Of a DNA stretch of 64,000 bases, positions 31,879 to 42,227 are shown in pieces. The stretch covers positions 2,170,001 to 2,234,000 of the forward strand of contig OZ021723.1 of assembly GCA_963978545.1 (NCBI GenBank), written 5' to 3'. The stretch is from Linyphia triangularis. Taxonomy: Eukaryota; Arthropoda; Arachnida; Araneae; Linyphiidae. The notes below the pieces were generated by a model that saw only the letters and a program-made list of their open reading frames with translations, was not told the DNA's origin and ran no database searches. How positions within the stretch are numbered: the stretch's first letter is position 1; each line of letters starts with the position of its first letter. The position numbers and the translations under genes are program-made.

Positions 31879-34481
31879 TTTAAAAAGATTTTAACATTAA
31901 ATGATTTAAATTATTTGTAAGTCATCGGTATTGTTCCTAATATTTCAGTAATTTATACTTAAATAATCAACTCGCACAAAACAATTTTGGCTTTTATTTA
32001 ACAGAGCAAATAAAAACTGTCAAAAGCTGCGAATGCGCAATATTTACAAATTTGCAATCTAAGCTGACCAGTTTTGAAATTACAATATGTTAAATTACTT
32101 GATATTCTAGTAGCAATAAATGTCGCTGTACCGGATATTTCCAGATATTGCACCGGAACAACGTTAAATTCTGATTAGTTTGTTTATCAAGCAGAGAACA
32201 TCTACCAGATGGTCTTTCAAGAGAAAAATGGACTTCATCTTAAATAAGAGAAACCTCAGAAAACTATCAGGAAGTAGCTCAACAATCGACGCGAGTTTAC
32301 TCAATTTGACAAGTGTTTACTCAATTTGAAAACAGGACTACAGAGAGCCAAATATTGCTCGATCTGGTGAATTTTCGCGAGGTGTGAGATTGGAGCATAT
32401 AGCAATATTTAAAAACGTGTTTGGCTATGATCCTGAATATTTTGAGAAGAAGTTAAAAGGTAATATGGAACTCACTTTATACTGTTAAGGATAAATTAAA
32501 TTTTATAATTTACGAAAGCAATTTTGTTTGACATTATCAAAGGGCTTTTATGATTTTGCATATGAAAGGGTGCAGATACAAGGGGTTAATCCAGTAAAAC
32601 CAGTTTATTTTTACAAGAATTACATATTTTATTATAATCTATTCATATACTGGTGGTATTGAATTGAGAGTTACGTTGATAATTGCATAAAATGCCAAAT
32701 ATGAGTGTATAGTATAAATCACTACTTCTGATTATTCTGTAAAAAATGAAATATTCAAACATATTTAGAAAAAAAAAGCAAACGTCTAAACTGAAACAAA
32801 TTGTTAATGAAATATTACATTTTGTAAAATAAATAGTAACATTTAAAAAATCTTATCATGCTTATATATTACTGTCGATTATCTTGCACTGCCATACCAA
32901 TTGAAGAAACAAAGTCTTGACATCGCACGCACACTCCAACTCAAGCAAAAATGACCATTCCATTCACTTTTTTGTCACTTCCACCCAGAGTAGAGGCATT
33001 TTAGTAATTTGCAACTCACAATGGTGCAATGTCACGTGCATGGGAGGGGACAGTATGCCCCACAAGTTTTATTGCTTTGTGTCCTTAGTTTCAAATTCAA
33101 GGTCAAGAAAGAAGGGGTCGTTTTTGTTGATCTTCTGGAGAGAACGAAGGGAAACTTTTCTTGGTCCTAATTTAGCGATAGCTTCTTCATCGGAACTTCT
33201 TACAACCTCTGTAGAATTGCAGTAATGCTATTGTACTGATTTGATCAAAGCTTTTTTTTAATTAGGAATTAGGCATTTTATTTTCCAATTATAATTAAAG
33301 GTTCTTGTTTTTTTGTTTTGTTTTTAATATTTTTAGTGCATGATTTTTTTTACGTTTAGGGGGTGCGATGGCACCCCGATATTAAACCTGTATAATTAAT
33401 TGCCCTCTGATCAAGAAGACAAGAAGTATACCTGCAGAATGCTAATTGGAAAAAAAAAACCTGCCAGTTATTGGTCCCATCTCCTACTCACAAATGAGAA
33501 AATCGTGCTGAAATTGAGAAATTTTTTAATGGTATTGTGAGAAATTTTTTTAATTTGAGAATCACACAAGGGATAAAGATTCGTTGACCGGTACATTGCA
33601 TGTCATCACAATCGCGATCTACTCGTCCCCTCTCAAGCCTATTCCTTCTACGGATTGTGAAATAAGGAGCTCGGTTAGGTGGCTTAAGAATCTGTATTAA
33701 TGAAACATGAAAAATGTCAGAAAAAGCTTAATTTTGTTTACCCCCTCTATATCCATCGATATTGATATTAAATAAAAAATAGATCTTACAAATATTAAAG
33801 AAATGTAATTTTTTTTTTTTTTTTTTTAATTTGGAGGAAACGGCCATTCAAAAATTATTTTGACGAGATACATCATGGGGGGTGCGGTCGCACCCCCCGC
33901 ACCCCCCCTAAATCCGCGCCTGGGTGCGAGGCACCCCGATATTAAACCTTTATAATTAATTGCCCTCTGATCAAGAAGACAAGAAGTATACCTGCAGAAT
34001 GCTAATTGCAATCAAAAACTTGCCAGTTATTGGTCCCATCTCCTACTCACAAATGAGAAAATCGTACTGAAATTGAGAAATTTTGTAATGGTATTGTGAG
34101 AAATTTTTTAATTTGAGAATCACACACGGGGTAAAGATTCGTTGACCGGTACATTGCATGTCATCACAATCCCGATCTACTCGTCCCCTCTCAAGCCTAT
34201 TCCTTCTACGGGTTGTTAAATAAGGAGCTCGGTTAGGTGGCTTAAAAATCTGTTTTAATAAAACATGAAAAATGTCAGAAAAAGCTTAATTTTGTTTACC
34301 CCCTAAATCCATCGATATTGATATTAAGTAAAAAATAGATCTTACAAATATTAAAGAAATTTCCTTTTTTTTTTTTTTTTTTTTTTTTTACTTTGAATTT
34401 GGAGGAAACTGCCATTTAAAAATAATTTTGACGAGATACATCATGGGGGGTGCGGTCGCACCCCCCCTAAATCCGCGCCTG
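25835..34481. mobile_element. hAT element A (about 4.9 kb net), split by hAT B
   Basis: The left end is CAGGGGTGGATTTAG and the right end is CTAAATCCGCGCCTG, inverted copies of each other. A perfect 8-bp duplication AAAACTAC flanks it (25827-25834, 34482-34489) and falls inside the 117-bp tandem repeat. Its right end is displaced by element B, and its last 551 bp are at 33931-34481. The interior includes a copy of the Helentron-like repeat (to about 27052). It also has a duplicated segment: 27075-27480 resembles 29258-29680. Around 29060 a decayed frame reads MDFILNKRKNRKLSG, which might be the start of a lost transposase. No intact transposase is present. Confidence 0.85.
30217..33922. mobile_element. 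hAT element B, sister copy inserted in element A (3.7 kb)
   Basis: The ends CAGGGGCGGATTTAG and CTAAATCCGCGCCTG match element A. A perfect 8-bp duplication GGTGCGAG flanks it (30209-30216, 33923-33930), inside the right subterminal region of A. Sequence 30220-31290 is nearly identical to 25840-26930 of A, and 31330-33360 to 28175-30200. B lacks about 1.2 kb that A has between these blocks. The same decayed MDFILNK frame recurs near 32230. The high identity indicates recent activity of this subfamily, presumably driven by a transposase encoded elsewhere. Confidence 0.88.
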
Positions 34482-34489
34482 AAAACTAC

Positions 34490-35178
34490 TTGTGTTGAAA
34501 ATTTCACAACTGTAGCCCAAGTAGAAATCGTTTTGTAACATATTTTGTTAATTAATTAAAAAAGAACTAAATAAAAAATTAAAATTCTGTTTTTCAAAAG
34601 TCCAAAACTACTTATGTTGAAAATTTCAGAGTTGTAGCCCTAATAGAATTCATTCTGTAAAATATTTATTAATTAAAAAATAACTAAATACAAATTTAAA
34701 ATTCTGTTTTTCAAAAGTCCAAAACTACTTATGTTGAAAATTTCAGAGTTGTAGCCCTATTAGAATTCATTCTGTAAAATATTTATTAATTAAAAAATAA
34801 CTAAATACAAATTTAAAATTCTGTTTTTCAAAAGTCCAAAAATACTTATGTTGAAAATTTCAGAGTTGTAGCCCTATTAGAATTCATTCTGTAAAATATT
34901 TATTAATTAAAAAAATAAATAAATAAAAATTTAAAATTCTGTTTTTCCAAAGTCCAATCATGAAGCCACAACTACTTATGTTGAAAATTTCAAAGCTGTA
35001 GCCCTATTAGATATCGTTTGGTAAAATAGTTATTAGTTAATCAAAAAAATTAATTTAAAAAACCTAACTAATTTAAAATTCTGTTTTTCAGTAGTTCAAT
35101 AATAAGGTCAAAATTACTTTTGTTGAAAATTTAAGAATTGTGACCCTATTAGAAGTCGCTTTGTAAAAAAAAAATTAA
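34490..35178 (+). repeat. ~117-bp tandem repeat array, middle piece
   Basis: About six units. The phrase TCCAAAACTA recurs at 34601 and 34718, with a one-base variant at 34835 (117-bp spacing) and a more diverged unit near 34953. Each unit contains ACTTATGTTGAAAATTTCAG, then TTGTAGCCCTATTAGAA, then an AT-rich tail and ATTCTGTTTTTC. The array is interrupted at 35183 by an LTR element. Confidence 0.85.
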
Positions 35179-35208
35179 TAAATGTCTTATCTCCATTGAT
35201 GTAGAGGG

Positions 35209-35783
35209 CGATGCCCTCGACAGCCAAAACAAACGCTGTTTTAGGTTTTCCACAGCCCAAAACAACAAAAGATGTTCAATCATTCCTGGGTCTAAGTGGA
35301 TTTTTTAGGAAGTTTATAAGGGATTATGCTGCCATTGCAAGACCCTTAAGTGATTTTTTACGGAACAATACTCCTTTTTATTTTGTTACAGACCAAAAAC
35401 AAGCTTTTCTAACACTGAAACAGGCACTGTCAACAGAGCCTGTGCTACACCTATATAATCAAGGCTCGCCTTTACAGTTACATTGTGATGCATCCTCAAA
35501 AGGATTTGGTGCTATTCTTCTTCAAGCAGACTCGGATAACATCTTCCATCCTATACATTATATAAGCCATAAGACATCACCACAAGAAGGGAAATATTCA
35601 TCGTACGAATTAGAAGTTCTTGCTATAGTTCAAGCACTAAAGAAATTCAGACACTACCTTGTAGGTACCAAGTTCAAAATTGTTACAGACTGCCAAGCCT
35701 TCCAAAAGACCATGTCAAGGAAAGAAGTTCCACCAAAAATTGCCAGATGGGCAATGTTGTTAGAGGATTTTGACTACGAGATA
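35209..35783 (+). pseudogene. Outer element pol remnant: RT end and RNase H
   Basis: Starts at the deletion junction, so no true start is implied. It encodes the end of the reverse transcriptase/connection region (QSFLGLSGFFRKFI type motif) and an RNase H domain with the expected acidic positions (the Asp of HCDAS, a Glu in YELEVL, the Asp of VTDC). The frame is interrupted at 35784-35787 by insertion of the younger element. It would read on in the same frame at the far side. Confidence 0.8.
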
Positions 35784-35787
35784 GTAC
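35784..35787 (+). repeat. Target site duplication GTAC (left)
   Basis: Matches GTAC at 40529-40532. It brackets the young Gypsy element exactly at TG and CA ends. A 4-bp duplication is usual for Gypsy integrases. Confidence 0.85.
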
Positions 35788-36092
35788 TGTAGTGAAGCAC
35801 GTGTGCGTGTTATATCTATGGTAAATAACACTCTCTGTGCTCTCGTACATAACAGTTACTATTTATTTACTTAAGAATAGGATTAAAACAATTAAATTTA
35901 AATGAAGTAGGTTGCGTTACAATTGGACAAACATAACATTGCATTTAGCGTGAACATCCACTGTTTTAAATCTGAGCTCTTCAAGTCAACATTAACTTTT
36001 GTTGCCAGGTCCTTCTCTTCATCATTAGATGGAATAGAGTTCTTGGCATGACGTCAGAGTATGGTTTCTGGTGGGCTGTGGTAGGCGCCACA
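35788..36092 (-). repeat. 3' LTR of the young Gypsy element
   Basis: 305 bp, TGTAGTGAAG to GGCGCCACA on the plus strand. On the element strand, U3 carries TGACGTCA (36049-36056), a perfect CRE/ATF-type palindrome, and AATAAA lies at 35877-35872. The adjacent inner sequence (36093-36110) is purine-rich on the minus strand, GGTGGGGGGC, the expected polypurine tract. Confidence 0.9.
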
Positions 36093-36120
36093 GTAGCCCC
36101 CCACCAGCGATAGCGAGACA

Positions 36121-39100
36121 TTAAAGGTATCTGCTGTTGAATTTCACCCTTCTTCCTGATCGAGTAGTCCTCGTTACCAGGACCGGATTTGGAGCTTCTT
36201 GCTGGGGCAATGCTGGTTCTGTTTGAGAGCTAGTTGTAGGTGTAGATGCATCTGTTGCAGGTAGTGCCTTTCTGTCAGCTTCCTTTGCTATGTAGGCTGG
36301 CTTGAGACGTTCTATATTTACTGTCGTCTCCTTGGTGCCCCTTCGAATTTTGAAGAATCTCTCACCCCGACTGACAACTTCAAAAGGGCCTTCATAAGGT
36401 GGTTGCAGACTTTTCTTCACTGCATCCGTTCTCAAAAAAACGTGACTGCATGTAGGCAGATCTTTACTGATGAAAACTGACTGTTTGCCATGTAGCTGGG
36501 GATTTGGAGGGAGTAGTTTACTCATTGCCTCTCGCATCTTCCCCACAAATGTAGTTGGGTCAGGAACACTTGATGAGGGGCATAGGAATTCTCCAGGAAT
36601 GCGGATAGTTGAACCATATACCATCTCGGCTGTAGTAGCCTGTAGATCTTCCTTCCATGCAGCTCTGAAACCCAAAAGGATTGTCGGCAGAACTGCTGTC
36701 CACTGAGGGTTTCCGTGGGCCATGATTGCCGCCTTTAACTGTCGATGAAATCTCTCAACAAGGCCGTTTGATGCCGGGTGGTAAGGTGTTGTTCTTTGAC
36801 GAGCTGTTCCCAGGAACTTGGTCAGTGCATCATGTAAAGAAGACTCAAATTGTGTCCCCTGGTCAGTTGTCAACCTGAGTGGGGTGCCGAAGCGAGAAAC
36901 CCAACCACTGTAGAAAGCTTTGGCAACTGTGTCTGCTGTGATGTCCACCAAAGGAAAAGCTTCTGGCCATTTCGAAAATCTGTCAACACATGTGAGACAA
37001 TAGCGAAAACCTTCCGATGGAGGAAGGGGGCCTACCAGGTCGATGTGGACATGCTCGAACCTTGCACTGGGTGGAACAATACTGCCAACTGTGTTTCTGG
37101 TATGTCTTGACACCTTGGATTGTTGACACTGCAGGCATGTGCGTGCCCATGATGAGATGTCTGCATTCATTGATGGCCAGACGTATCTTTCTCCAATCAG
37201 TTTCACTGATGCTCGAACACCTGGATGAGAAAGGGAGTGAAGATTATTGAACACCTCTCGACGAAATAGTTCTGGCACAAAAGGACGAATGCATTTTGTC
37301 GAAATGTCACAGTAGAGAGTAACTGCTGGTTGGCCAATAGACAATGGCTGTAACCCTAGGGACGTTGTATTTGGGGATGACAAAATCCTCTGCAATTCCA
37401 CATCAGTAAGCTGTTCTGCAGCCATCTGTTGGAAGTTGATAAGTGATGGTGTGCTGATTATGGAGATATTTATTCGGGACAGGGCATCAGCTACTGAGTT
37501 GTCGGTACCCTTGAGATGTCGGATATCTGTGGTGAATTGGCTGATATAGTCTAACTGTCGCAGCTGTCTCGGTGAGCATTTGTCTTCCTTCTGGCAGAAT
37601 GCATAAGTGATGGGCTTGTGGTCGGTGAAGAGGATAAAACTTCGACCTTCCACCATATGTCGAAAGTATTTAATTGCCATGTAGGCAGCTAGCAGTTCCC
37701 TATCATATGCAGAGTACTTTTTTTGTGCTGGTGAGAGAGTTTTCGAGTAGAATGCCAGCGGCTGCCAACCCTGTTCTACATGCTGATGCAGTGCGGCTCC
37801 CATTGCAGAATCTGATGCATCAACCACTATTGCCAGTGTGGCTTGCGAGGATGGGTGGTGCAAGACAGTGGCCTCTGCTAAATCCTTCTTGCATCTATCG
37901 AAGGCAATAGAAGTTTCCTCAGTCCAGACAATGGGCCGTTTGTCATTCTTTTTGGCACCCTTCAGGTATGCGTTCAGCGGTGCTTGAGTTGAAGCTGCAT
38001 TGGGAACAAACCGTCTGTAAAAATTGCTTATGGCCAGAAATCGACGCATTTCTTTTACAGTCTCTGGTTTTGGGAAGTTGGTGATTGCTGTCACTCTTTC
38101 TGGCAGTGGAGTAATGCCTTTGGGAGTCACCATATGTCCCAGAAATTTTACTTCGGTATGGCCAAAAACACACTTAGAAGCATTCAACCGAACACCATAT
38201 TGTTCAAAGCGTTTGAAAATTTGTTGAAGATGCTCAAGGTGTTGTTCCTCATCTTCTGAAGCCACAAGGACGTCGTCGAAATACGGAACGCAGAAGTCGA
38301 GACCTTGCAACACATGGTGAATAAATCGCTGGAAGGTTGCAGCTGCATTTGACAATCCGAAGGGCATGAAAAGAAATTCGAACAGTCCAAATGGAGTTGT
38401 TACAGCTGTTTTCTTGATGTCTTCCTCTGCGACTGGTATCTGGTGATAAGCTTTTTCCAGGTCGATGGTGGAGAACAGCTTCTTACCTTCCAGCACCTGC
38501 AGGCAGTCCTGAATATGTGGAACTGGATACCGGTCTGGAACCGAAATGCTGTTTAGCTTGCGGAAATCTCCACACGGACGCCAATCTCCGTTGCTCTTTG
38601 TGACCATGTGCAGGGGAGAGGACCAGCAACTGCTTGAAGGCCTGCAGACGCCAGATGCCACTAGGTACTCGAACTCCCTCTTGGCAGCTTTGAGTTTGTC
38701 AGGTGGAAGTCTTCTTGGTCGCGCGAACACAGGGGGTCCACTTGTTGGAATGTGATGTTGTATCCCGTGCTTGACCTGGCGTGGTGTGGGTCCGGCCTCA
38801 ATGAGGGAAGGAAACCTGGAGAGCAAGGAATGAAACTTGGTGTCACCCCAGATTGATTTCACTCCGGGAGATTCCTTGACAATAACCTTGCCATTTGATC
38901 GTAGCTGGGTGAGAGGGTCAATCAAGCAACACTGTCGGATGTCAACCAGCAGTCCAAAATGTCTCAAGAAGTCAGCCCCGATGATTGGATGGGACACTGA
39001 GGCGATGATGAACGGCCAGTGAAATGCACGTCGCAATCCTAAATCCAACTGTAAGAGTCTCTGACCGAAAGTGGGAATTGTTGTACCGTTCGCCGCGAAC

Positions 39101-39342
39101 AACTGGAGCTTGGCAGGAGATCGGCTTTTCTCAAAGACAGAGGGTGGTACCACTGAAACATCGGCACCTGTGTCTATGAGATACTGTGACGCTGTTGACT
39201 TGTCCGCCAAGTACAAACGTAGCACCTCAGCCTTGCCGTCACCCACTTGCGCGAGTGACGGCCTCTCTAGTTTTCCTGCACGAAAGTACATGGGGCTGTA
39301 CACTTTATCGCTCTTCTTCCGAAACGCTGGTGATACCAACAA
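36121..39342 (-). CDS. Gypsy Pol polyprotein (protease, RT, RNase H, integrase)
   Basis: 1,073 residues, counted from the first Met. It is probably made by -1 frameshifting from gag, since it overlaps gag by 76 bp in the -1 frame. Protease DTGA at residues 57-60. Reverse transcriptase about 225-400, with YFDD at 354-357. RNase H has D508, E549 and D574. Integrase zinc site H702, H706, C736, C739, and a D-D-E core D768, D827, E863. The C terminus is basic. No stop or frameshift interrupts it, and all expected catalytic residues are present. It copies element RNA into DNA and integrates it. I saw no convincing canonical slippery heptamer; GGAAAAC just before the gag stop is a possible site. Confidence 0.93.
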   Translation of the reverse strand: MLVSPAFRKKSDKVYSPMYFRAGKLERPSLAQVGDGKAEVLRLYLADKSTASQYLIDTGADVSVVPPSVFEKSRSPAKLQLFAANGTTIPTFGQRLLQLDLGLRRAFHWPFIIASVSHPIIGADFLRHFGLLVDIRQCCLIDPLTQLRSNGKVIVKESPGVKSIWGDTKFHSLLSRFPSLIEAGPTPRQVKHGIQHHIPTSGPPVFARPRRLPPDKLKAAKREFEYLVASGVCRPSSSCWSSPLHMVTKSNGDWRPCGDFRKLNSISVPDRYPVPHIQDCLQVLEGKKLFSTIDLEKAYHQIPVAEEDIKKTAVTTPFGLFEFLFMPFGLSNAAATFQRFIHHVLQGLDFCVPYFDDVLVASEDEEQHLEHLQQIFKRFEQYGVRLNASKCVFGHTEVKFLGHMVTPKGITPLPERVTAITNFPKPETVKEMRRFLAISNFYRRFVPNAASTQAPLNAYLKGAKKNDKRPIVWTEETSIAFDRCKKDLAEATVLHHPSSQATLAIVVDASDSAMGAALHQHVEQGWQPLAFYSKTLSPAQKKYSAYDRELLAAYMAIKYFRHMVEGRSFILFTDHKPITYAFCQKEDKCSPRQLRQLDYISQFTTDIRHLKGTDNSVADALSRINISIISTPSLINFQQMAAEQLTDVELQRILSSPNTTSLGLQPLSIGQPAVTLYCDISTKCIRPFVPELFRREVFNNLHSLSHPGVRASVKLIGERYVWPSMNADISSWARTCLQCQQSKVSRHTRNTVGSIVPPSARFEHVHIDLVGPLPPSEGFRYCLTCVDRFSKWPEAFPLVDITADTVAKAFYSGWVSRFGTPLRLTTDQGTQFESSLHDALTKFLGTARQRTTPYHPASNGLVERFHRQLKAAIMAHGNPQWTAVLPTILLGFRAAWKEDLQATTAEMVYGSTIRIPGEFLCPSSSVPDPTTFVGKMREAMSKLLPPNPQLHGKQSVFISKDLPTCSHVFLRTDAVKKSLQPPYEGPFEVVSRGERFFKIRRGTKETTVNIERLKPAYIAKEADRKALPATDASTPTTSSQTEPALPQQEAPNPVLVTRTTRSGRRVKFNSRYL

Positions 39343-40106
39343 TGTTCTGGGTCAGCTGGAGGACGGCTTGAACTTCGTCGGCGGCTGCCTCGCCTAGAGC
39401 TATCTCTTGACGGCGTACGAGGTCTTGTCTCCAGTCGTGACAAGCGAGTTGAAATTTCTGCCAGCATCTGCCGAAGTGTGTTGTCTTCTGTTTTCACCTC
39501 CTGTATTGCAGCGCTGCCAGCAACCGACAGAATTCCATCAGCCATCTCTGCCAATTTTTCTAGCTCATCGTTAGAAATAGCTAGAATCTGCTGTACATGT
39601 GCGGGAAGGCGTTGTAGAAATAGTGACTTTAAAAGCTCGTCACTTACTCTTCTTCCGGCTTTGCTTTTCATTTCCAATAGCAACCGTGAAGGTTTTTTGT
39701 CCCCCAGTTGCATGCCGGATATGAGGTCACGCAGACGTTCTTCCTCAGTATCGGCGTATTGTATACATAGGCGATTTCGGATGGCGGTGTATGGGTTTTC
39801 TGCTGGTGGGTTTAAAAGGAGGTCACCAACGATGGCAAGCTCCTCAGGCTGGAGTGCCGAAACGACATGATGAAACTTTGTTGTTTCTGTCATCACGCCT
39901 GCGAGAACAAATTGGCTTTCCATCTGGCGAAACCATATTTCCGGGTTAGCACGCCAGAACGGAGGTGCTTTAACTGCAACTCGTGCAATGGATGGCGGAA
40001 AATCTGCACCGCGTGCGCTGCCGATCGCTTCTTCATTGGTCATTTTTTCAAGAATGGTCATTCTTTCAGAAATGCAATACGGGGAAAAATGAAACAATTT
40101 ACTCAC
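39267..40106 (-). CDS. Gypsy Gag protein
   Basis: 279 residues. The central part follows the capsid-like pattern of Gypsy Gag (PPFWRANPEIWFRQMESQF near residue 50, then helical segments). The C terminus is Arg/Ser-rich and ends in a CWYHQRFG...C...C motif, a C-H-C-C arrangement rather than the usual CCHC knuckle. Such a motif is known in CsRn1-like elements. It would package element RNA. Met1 at 40106 is the first ATG, and an in-frame Met at residue 16 could also serve. It lies just inside the 5' LTR. Confidence 0.88.
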   Translation of the reverse strand: MSKLFHFSPYCISERMTILEKMTNEEAIGSARGADFPPSIARVAVKAPPFWRANPEIWFRQMESQFVLAGVMTETTKFHHVVSALQPEELAIVGDLLLNPPAENPYTAIRNRLCIQYADTEEERLRDLISGMQLGDKKPSRLLLEMKSKAGRRVSDELLKSLFLQRLPAHVQQILAISNDELEKLAEMADGILSVAGSAAIQEVKTEDNTLRQMLAEISTRLSRLETRPRTPSRDSSRRGSRRRSSSRPPADPEHCWYHQRFGRRAIKCTAPCTFVQEN

Positions 40107-40206
40107 AGAGATTCGGCGTCAGTTGTCTGGGCGAAATAATCCAGGAATTTGTTTTTGCGTCCAAAATTCAAGGGGATGGAACGTGATTGCAGTTTACATA
40201 GGTTGC

Positions 40207-40222
40207 ATGTGTCCTGTCACCA
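40207..40222 (-). promoter_or_regulatory. Putative primer-binding site
   Basis: On the element strand TGGTGACAGGACACAT begins two bases after the 5' LTR end. TGG pairs with the CCA end of a tRNA. The tRNA identity was not determined. Confidence 0.6.
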
Positions 40223-40223
40223 T

Positions 40224-40528
40224 TGTAGGGAAGCACGTGTGCGTGTTATATCTATGGTAAATAACACTCTCTGTGCTCTCGTACATAACAGTTACTATTT
40301 ATTTACTTAAGAATAGGATTAAAACAATTAAATTTAAATGAAGTAGGTTGCGTTACAATTGGACAAACATAACATTGCATTTAGCGTGAACATCCACTGT
40401 TTTAAATCTGAGCTCTTCAAGTCAACATTAACTTTTGTTGCCAGGTCCTTCTCTTCATCATTAGATGGAATAGAGTTCTTGGCATGACGTCAGAGTATGG
40501 TTTCTGGTGGGCTGTGGTAGGCGCCACA
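40224..40528 (-). repeat. 5' LTR of the young Gypsy element
   Basis: 305 bp, same as 35788-36092 except G instead of T at 40229. It carries the TGACGTCA motif at 40485-40492, which here would lie in the active promoter of the element. It is followed by GTAC (40529-40532). Confidence 0.9.
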
Positions 40529-40532
40529 GTAC

Positions 40533-41803
40533 ACAGACCAGTCAAGCAGATGACACATGTTGATGCTCTCAGTCGTTACCCAGTCATGTCAATCCAAGTT
40601 GATGCAACAACCCAGAAAATCTGCGATGCTCAGTCAAAGGACGAATTCACACAAAACATTAAAAATCTAATCGATCACTCTTCAACTACAGAATACAAAT
40701 ACAAGAACAACATTCTTTACAAACTGGTCAATGACCAAGAACTGTTAGTTATACCACAAGACATGCAAAAACAAATAGTCCAAATAGAACACAATAAAGG
40801 CCATTTCGGGATCAATAAAACTGAAGCATTGGTGAAACAACAATTCTGGTTCCCGCATATAAGAAAAACCGTCGAAAGCGTAATATCCAACTGCATTCCA
40901 TGCATACTTTCTTCACGTAAAGTTGGAAAACAAGAAGGATTTCTACACCCAATCCCAAAAGGCGACGTCCCGTTGGACACTTACCATGTCGATTTTCTCG
41001 GCCCACTTCCAAGCACAAATAAAAATTACAAATACATCTTTACCGTGGTATGTGCCTTTAGCAAATTCATATGGATATACCCTGTTAAGTCAACGTCAAC
41101 AAAAGATGCTTTGGATAAACTTCAACTCCAACAAATTACCTTCGGAAACCCTAAACGAATAATATCAGACCGCGGATCAGCCTTTACAGCAATAGAATTT
41201 AAGAAATACTGCGAAGATGAGGAAATTGAACATGTCACAATCACCACTGGTCAGCCTCGTGGAAATGGACAAGTAGAGAGGTTTCATGGAACACTTATCC
41301 CTGTCATCACAAAGTTATCCCTCGATGACCCCAATAAATGGTTTAAACATGTGCCAGCAGTCCAACGCGTAATCAACAGCACCGTTTCTTCAGCAACAAA
41401 GTACACACCTTTCGAGCTCTTAATAGGGATTAAAATGAAAAATAAGGAAGACCTTAACATCAAGAAAATCCTGGAAGAAGAACACATACATACCTTCGTC
41501 CAAAATAAACGACAAATGCGCGAACAAGCAAAAACCAATATACTACAGCTGCAAGAAAGAAGCAAGCACAACTATAATACTCGACGCAAGACAGCAAACA
41601 AGTACAAACTCCACGACAAAGTAGCCATCAAAAGAACGCAGTTTGGTACTGGTTTAAAACTGCGTCAAAAGTTTTTCGGCCCATACGAGGTGGTAAAGAT
41701 TCGGCCAAATGACCGATATGATGTCCGTAAACTGGGGACAACTGAAGGACCACTTCTCACATCTACATCAGCTGATATGATGAAGTGCTGGGAAGATACT
41801 TAA
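40533..41803 (+). pseudogene. Outer element pol remnant: integrase
   Basis: This is the continuation of the frame broken at 35783 and ends in TAA at 41801-41803. It contains the HHCC zinc region (HNKGHFG, then CIPC), a D-D-E integrase core (HVDFLGPLP, ISDRGSAF, NGQVERFH) and a C-terminal segment with an FFGPYEV motif typical of Gypsy integrases. No stop is visible in this half, so the insertion and the left deletion are the main lesions. An open frame extends into the LTR to the left, but that part is not native. Confidence 0.8.
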
Positions 41804-41829
41804 GTTTCTTCAATTTTCTTTTACAAGAA

Positions 41830-42065
41830 CTTTTTACAGAAGAGACTTTTTTTTTCTTTTTATGAACTTTTGAATGAAGAGACTTTTTTTTCTTTTTATG
41901 AACTTTTGAAAGGAGATACTTTTTTTTCCATCATACAAACTTTTTAAAGAAGATACTTTTTTTTCTTTTTATGGACTTTTGAAAGAAGATTTTTTTTTCT
42001 TTCACACAAACTTTTTAAAGAGAGACTTTTTTTTTCCCTTTCTATAAACTTTTCATGGTGCAAGA
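41830..42065 (+). repeat. T-rich minisatellite in the outer element's 3' region
   Basis: About six imperfect units of 34-38 bp of the form GAAGAGAC, T8-10, C, TTTTTATGAACTTTT. It lies between the pol stop and the right LTR. Purpose unknown; it may be replication slippage. Confidence 0.7.
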
Positions 42066-42227
42066 ACTTTTTCCACAGACTTTAAATTTTTAAGAACTAC
42101 ACATTGTGATCTTCAAGACATTAATGTTGTTTAAATTTTATTATTGTGCTGTATTTTTCAATATCTTTATTTACATGTGTAGTATATATCAATGAGTCGG
42201 CGGTCCTCCTCAATCAGGATGGCGGAG

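Larger units (their letters stand above)
35788..40528 (-). mobile_element. Intact young Gypsy LTR retrotransposon (4,741 bp)
   Basis: Two 305-bp LTRs (35788-36092 and 40224-40528) enclose complete gag and pol on the minus strand. The LTRs differ at only one base that I could see (35793 versus 40229), indicating very recent insertion. It has a primer-binding site beside the right LTR, a polypurine tract beside the left LTR, and a GTAC target duplication. The Gag cysteine/histidine motif of C-H-C-C order resembles the CsRn1-like Gypsy group. Coding GC is clearly higher than the surrounding DNA. No envelope-like frame is present. With all catalytic residues retained it may be capable of transposition. 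Confidence 0.93.

Noticed and set aside
36470..40186. Plus-strand frames opposite gag and pol
   Set aside because: Shadows of the intact minus-strand Gypsy genes.
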